Assembly: GCA_964440405.1 (NCBI GenBank)
Contig: CAYTSB010000056.1
Coordinates: 1 to 5,046 of the forward strand
Direction of reading: 5' to 3'
From: DAOSVX01 sp964440405
Lineage (GTDB): Bacteria; Bacillota_I; Bacilli_A; RF39; UBA660
Length of the DNA: 5,046 nt
A program made the translations under genes and the position numbers. The notes under the pieces are model-generated. The model saw nothing but the letters and a program-made list of their open reading frames with translations. It made no database searches and was not told where the DNA came from. Positions 4,517 to 5,046 of the stretch are shown here, piece by piece (the stretch's first letter is position 1; every line of letters starts with the position of its first letter).

Positions 4517-5046
4517 TTACTCAGAAATCGGATTAATAACTTCTATATTTCCGAATTGCTCAAGTTCTTTAGATTCTCTATTATATAAAAGAACACCATC
4601 ATCATATATTGCATAAATTGTTTTTTTTGTATTATTTGAAACATCCTGTAATTCTTTAATATAATTCTCTTCATTCACAGTATGAACATCCATATAGAAA
4701 GGATCATCAATTAATCCAAAACCATCATAAAATGCAAAATATTTATAAAAATTATTAGTACTAGTAATAAAATATCTCTTTAACTGTAATTCTGTACCAG
4801 CACTCTCGCCAATAACGATTCCTTTAAAATGTTTAATATCATAAATAATTTCTTTATCATGCAGTACTTTTTTAAAAAACATTTCTGGATTTCCACCAGG
4901 AAATACTAATATATCACTTTCTTTGATTAATTCTTTTAATTCTTCACTTGAATTTTTATACGGATTACATATTATACAGTTTTCTTCTTTTATATTAATT
5001 TTTTTAAGTGAATCCAAATATTTATTATATCTTCTACCACCTATAG
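4517..5046 (-). CDS. Peptidase S51 / type 1 glutamine-amidotransferase-like protein, 5' end cut by window edge
   Basis: The frame is open to the right edge. A TTG at 5017-5015 could serve as a start, but codons before it read IGGRRYNKY, which matches the glycine-rich first strand of this family, so the true start is outside the window. Counting from that TTG codon, PGGNPEMF (40-47) matches the PGGN(x)xxF motif and GESAG (70-74) is the nucleophile elbow with Ser72. VHT has His112, 40 residues after the serine, in good agreement with the Ser-His spacing known in dipeptidase E (PepE). No Asp sits where PepE has its catalytic Asp (about 15 residues after the Ser; here it is near Phe87), so the third residue is uncertain. 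PepE-like enzymes are cytoplasmic and hydrolyse N-terminal Asp dipeptides; this branch may have another substrate. The gene has its own terminator and no operon partner in view. Confidence 0.85.
   Translation of the reverse strand, partial: IGGRRYNKYLDSLKKINIKEENCIICNPYKNSSEELKELIKESDILVFPGGNPEMFFKKVLHDKEIIYDIKHFKGIVIGESAGTELQLKRYFITSTNNFYKYFAFYDGFGLIDDPFYMDVHTVNEENYIKELQDVSNNTKKTIYAIYDDGVLLYNRESKELEQFGNIEVINPISE

Noticed and set aside
5015..5017. TTG as the start of the S51-like gene
   Set aside because: The frame continues upstream to the window edge with IGGRRYNKY, which fits the family's first strand, so the gene is partial rather than starting here.
1..5046. Recoding of TGA as tryptophan
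   Set aside because: No complete gene here ends in TGA, but tryptophans are TGG where checked and the genes are open under the standard code, so there is no sign of recoding.

Overview
The window is strongly AT-rich (roughly 30% GC by eye) and has Gram-positive style ribosome binding sites (AAGGAG, AAGGAGGTG, AGGTGA), short T-tailed terminators, TGG for tryptophan and TAA/TAG stops. Together with a FtsX/MacB-type ABC pair, a WxL-like cell-wall domain and short DUF11 proteins, this points to a low-GC member of the Bacillota (a clostridium, or a gut Bacilli/RF39-type lineage). The sequence does not decide which, and whether the organism forms spores cannot be told from this window.

Layout. (1) 1-801, minus strand: a two-gene operon encoding an ABC ATPase of the LolD/MacB type and, overlapping by one base, the start of a FtsX-like permease that runs off the left edge. 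It has a sigma-A-like promoter at 849-876. (2) 930-1137, plus strand: a pair of 17-base direct repeats exactly 30 bp apart, then a 43-residue cysteine-tipped membrane microprotein whose terminator is built from its own last codons. (3) 1280-4289: a three-gene surface-protein cluster. A 627-residue minus-strand protein (pectate-lyase-like beta-helix, Ig-like domain, C-terminal WxL-like domain) lies between two plus-strand DUF11 paralogues of 175 and 129 residues. One paralogue is convergent with it and shares a bidirectional terminator that covers both stop codons. The other is divergent across a 115 bp spacer. (4) 4290-4516: non-coding, with a minus-strand terminator and a possible coding relic. 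(5) 4517-5046, minus strand: a peptidase S51 / type 1 glutamine-amidotransferase-like protein, cut by the right edge.

The cluster in (3) is the most interesting part. None of its three proteins has a visible signal peptide, sortase motif or transmembrane anchor, although their domains are those of surface proteins. They could be deposited from the mother cell onto a spore surface, exported by a non-Sec route, or released by lysis. A sequence resembling a sigma-K -10 element upstream of the 129-residue paralogue is weakly consistent with the spore idea. This is a hypothesis, not a demonstrated function.
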